In this document: piece after piece, positions 63,433 to 64,000 of the stretch
How positions within the stretch are numbered: position 1 is the stretch's first letter
Layout of the letters: each line of letters begins with the position of its first letter
From: Alicyclobacillus sp. ALC3
GTDB lineage: Bacteria; Bacillota; Bacilli; Alicyclobacillales; Alicyclobacillaceae
NCBI RefSeq assembly: GCF_028751195.1
Contig: NZ_CP066784.1
Coordinates: 4,464,001 to 4,528,000 of the forward strand
Length of the DNA stretch: 64,000 bases
Reading direction: 5' to 3'
Program-made: the position numbers and the translations under genes
Notes under the pieces: generated by a model
Seen by the model: the letters and a program-made list of their open reading frames with translations, nothing else
Told to the model about the DNA's origin: nothing
Databases searched by the model: none

Positions 63433-64000
63433 TGGGGGTTTCATGAGTCCATTTGACAAATGGTCCGTGCTGTCAAGAGTGTCTACGTGAAATCTTCTGT
63501 CGCGGTACGTGACACGTGCGATCGATGCATGATGAGGTTGCCAGTGCCGAAACCGTCCTAGCGGATCGCCATGGTAGTCTGCCAGCCAAAGGCCGAGCGG
63601 TCCGCCGTGCGTCACAATGCAGACCGTACCTTCTTTGTGCTTCGCGACAAGGGAGTCAAGCCCTTGTTGAAAACGGCGCAGTGCTGCACTGCGTGACTCA
63701 CCGGATGGAAACTGAAAGTCCGACAATGAATCGTCAAGCGCGGCATCCATCAGAGACTTGTACCGTTCATACGCGAGGAAGGAAGACATCCCGTCAACAA
63801 TACCAAGGTGAATCTCGCTCAGTGCCGTACATGTGTTTATCTCAAGATTTCTGCGCCTCTCTGCTATGACACTGGCTGTCTGCAAGCAACGCTTCAGCGG
63901 ACTGGAGTATAGGCAGTCGATAGATACGTTCTGCAGCGCGCTTGCCACAGCTTTGGCCTGCAAGACGCCAAACTCATGCAACGGAGGGTCAGTATGACCA
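63418..64000 (-). CDS. cobC: Histidine phosphatase (CobC-like alpha-ribazole phosphatase), 5' end outside window
   Basis: The minus-strand frame is open to the edge, where it reads GHTDPPLHEFGVLQAKAVAS, so the RH of the RHG motif lies just outside. It includes LYSSPLKRCLQTASVIAERR, the acidic ALSEIHLGIVDGMSS and VCIVTHGGPLGLWLADYHGD. At the end of the cobalamin operon, on the opposite strand, it is the better CobC candidate of the two phosphatases. Confidence 0.75.
   Translation of the reverse strand, partial: GHTDPPLHEFGVLQAKAVASALQNVSIDCLYSSPLKRCLQTASVIAERRRNLEINTCTALSEIHLGIVDGMSSFLAYERYKSLMDAALDDSLSDFQFPSGESRSAALRRFQQGLDSLVAKHKEGTVCIVTHGGPLGLWLADYHGDPLGRFRHWQPHHASIARVTYRDRRFHVDTLDSTDHLSNGLMKPPSQPS

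Overview
The window looks like chromosomal DNA of a Gram-positive, spore-former-type Firmicute, most likely in or near the Alicyclobacillaceae. The pointers are strong Shine-Dalgarno sites with frequent GTG/TTG starts, a Bacillus-style tenI-thiO-thiS-thiG order, and a Tad-type pilus locus with no outer-membrane secretin. The genus is an inference from content; no rRNA or tRNA gene is present to test it.

Regions. (1) 1-8.3 kb: alkylation repair (partial ogt, adaA, alkA), an Lrp/AsnC regulator divergent from an APC amino-acid permease, a frameshifted MocR-type regulator divergent from an EamA transporter, a GNAT protein and a frameshifted zinc-free alcohol-dehydrogenase-like reductase. (2) 8.4-20 kb: an array of seven different MFS exporters with local regulators (an HTH protein, an ArsR-DUF2087 protein, an AraC sensor remnant) and a small lipoprotein. 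(3) 20-22.7 kb: an APH-type phosphotransferase and a two-domain SAM methyltransferase. (4) 22.7-39.1 kb: a cyclic-di-GMP-I riboswitch in front of a stand-alone winged-helix protein, XRE regulators, a phage-type ArpU/DUF1492 protein, then a compact Tad-like locus (two CpaE/TadZ-like ATPases, CpaB, CpaF/TadA, TadB, TadC, a Flp-like pilin, TadE/G-like pseudopilins, large secreted proteins, a prepilin peptidase). (5) 39.1-44.5 kb: a mobile-element graveyard with a truncated tyrosine recombinase, an internally deleted DDE/AAA transposon, a serine-recombinase tail, and an intact IS4-type element with a 5-bp target duplication. (6) 44.5-52.7 kb: thiamine synthesis (thiC; tenI-thiO-thiS-thiG; thiF; thiD-thiE) with two TPP riboswitches. 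(7) 52.8-64 kb: cobalamin salvage and nucleotide-loop assembly under two cobalamin riboswitches (a cobT-bluB fusion, pduO-type adenosyltransferase, cbiZ; then btuFCD, cobU, cbiB, cobS, cobD), flanked by two histidine phosphatases.

How the parts work together. In the B12 block, BtuFCD imports corrinoids, PduO adenosylates them, CbiZ removes foreign lower ligands, CbiB and CobD supply and attach aminopropanol phosphate, CobU activates, BluB makes dimethylbenzimidazole, CobT activates it and CobS joins the halves. In the thiamine block, ThiC makes the pyrimidine, ThiO/S/G/F and TenI make the thiazole, and ThiD and ThiE finish and join them. The c-di-GMP switch beside the Tad locus suggests second-messenger control of surface attachment.

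Several genes carry single-base disruptions (MocR, the reductase, CpaB, a large pilus-locus protein, a transposon ATPase) and one lipoprotein has TGA exactly where its lipid-accepting cysteine codon should be. Either there are recurrent sequencing indels or these loci are decaying.
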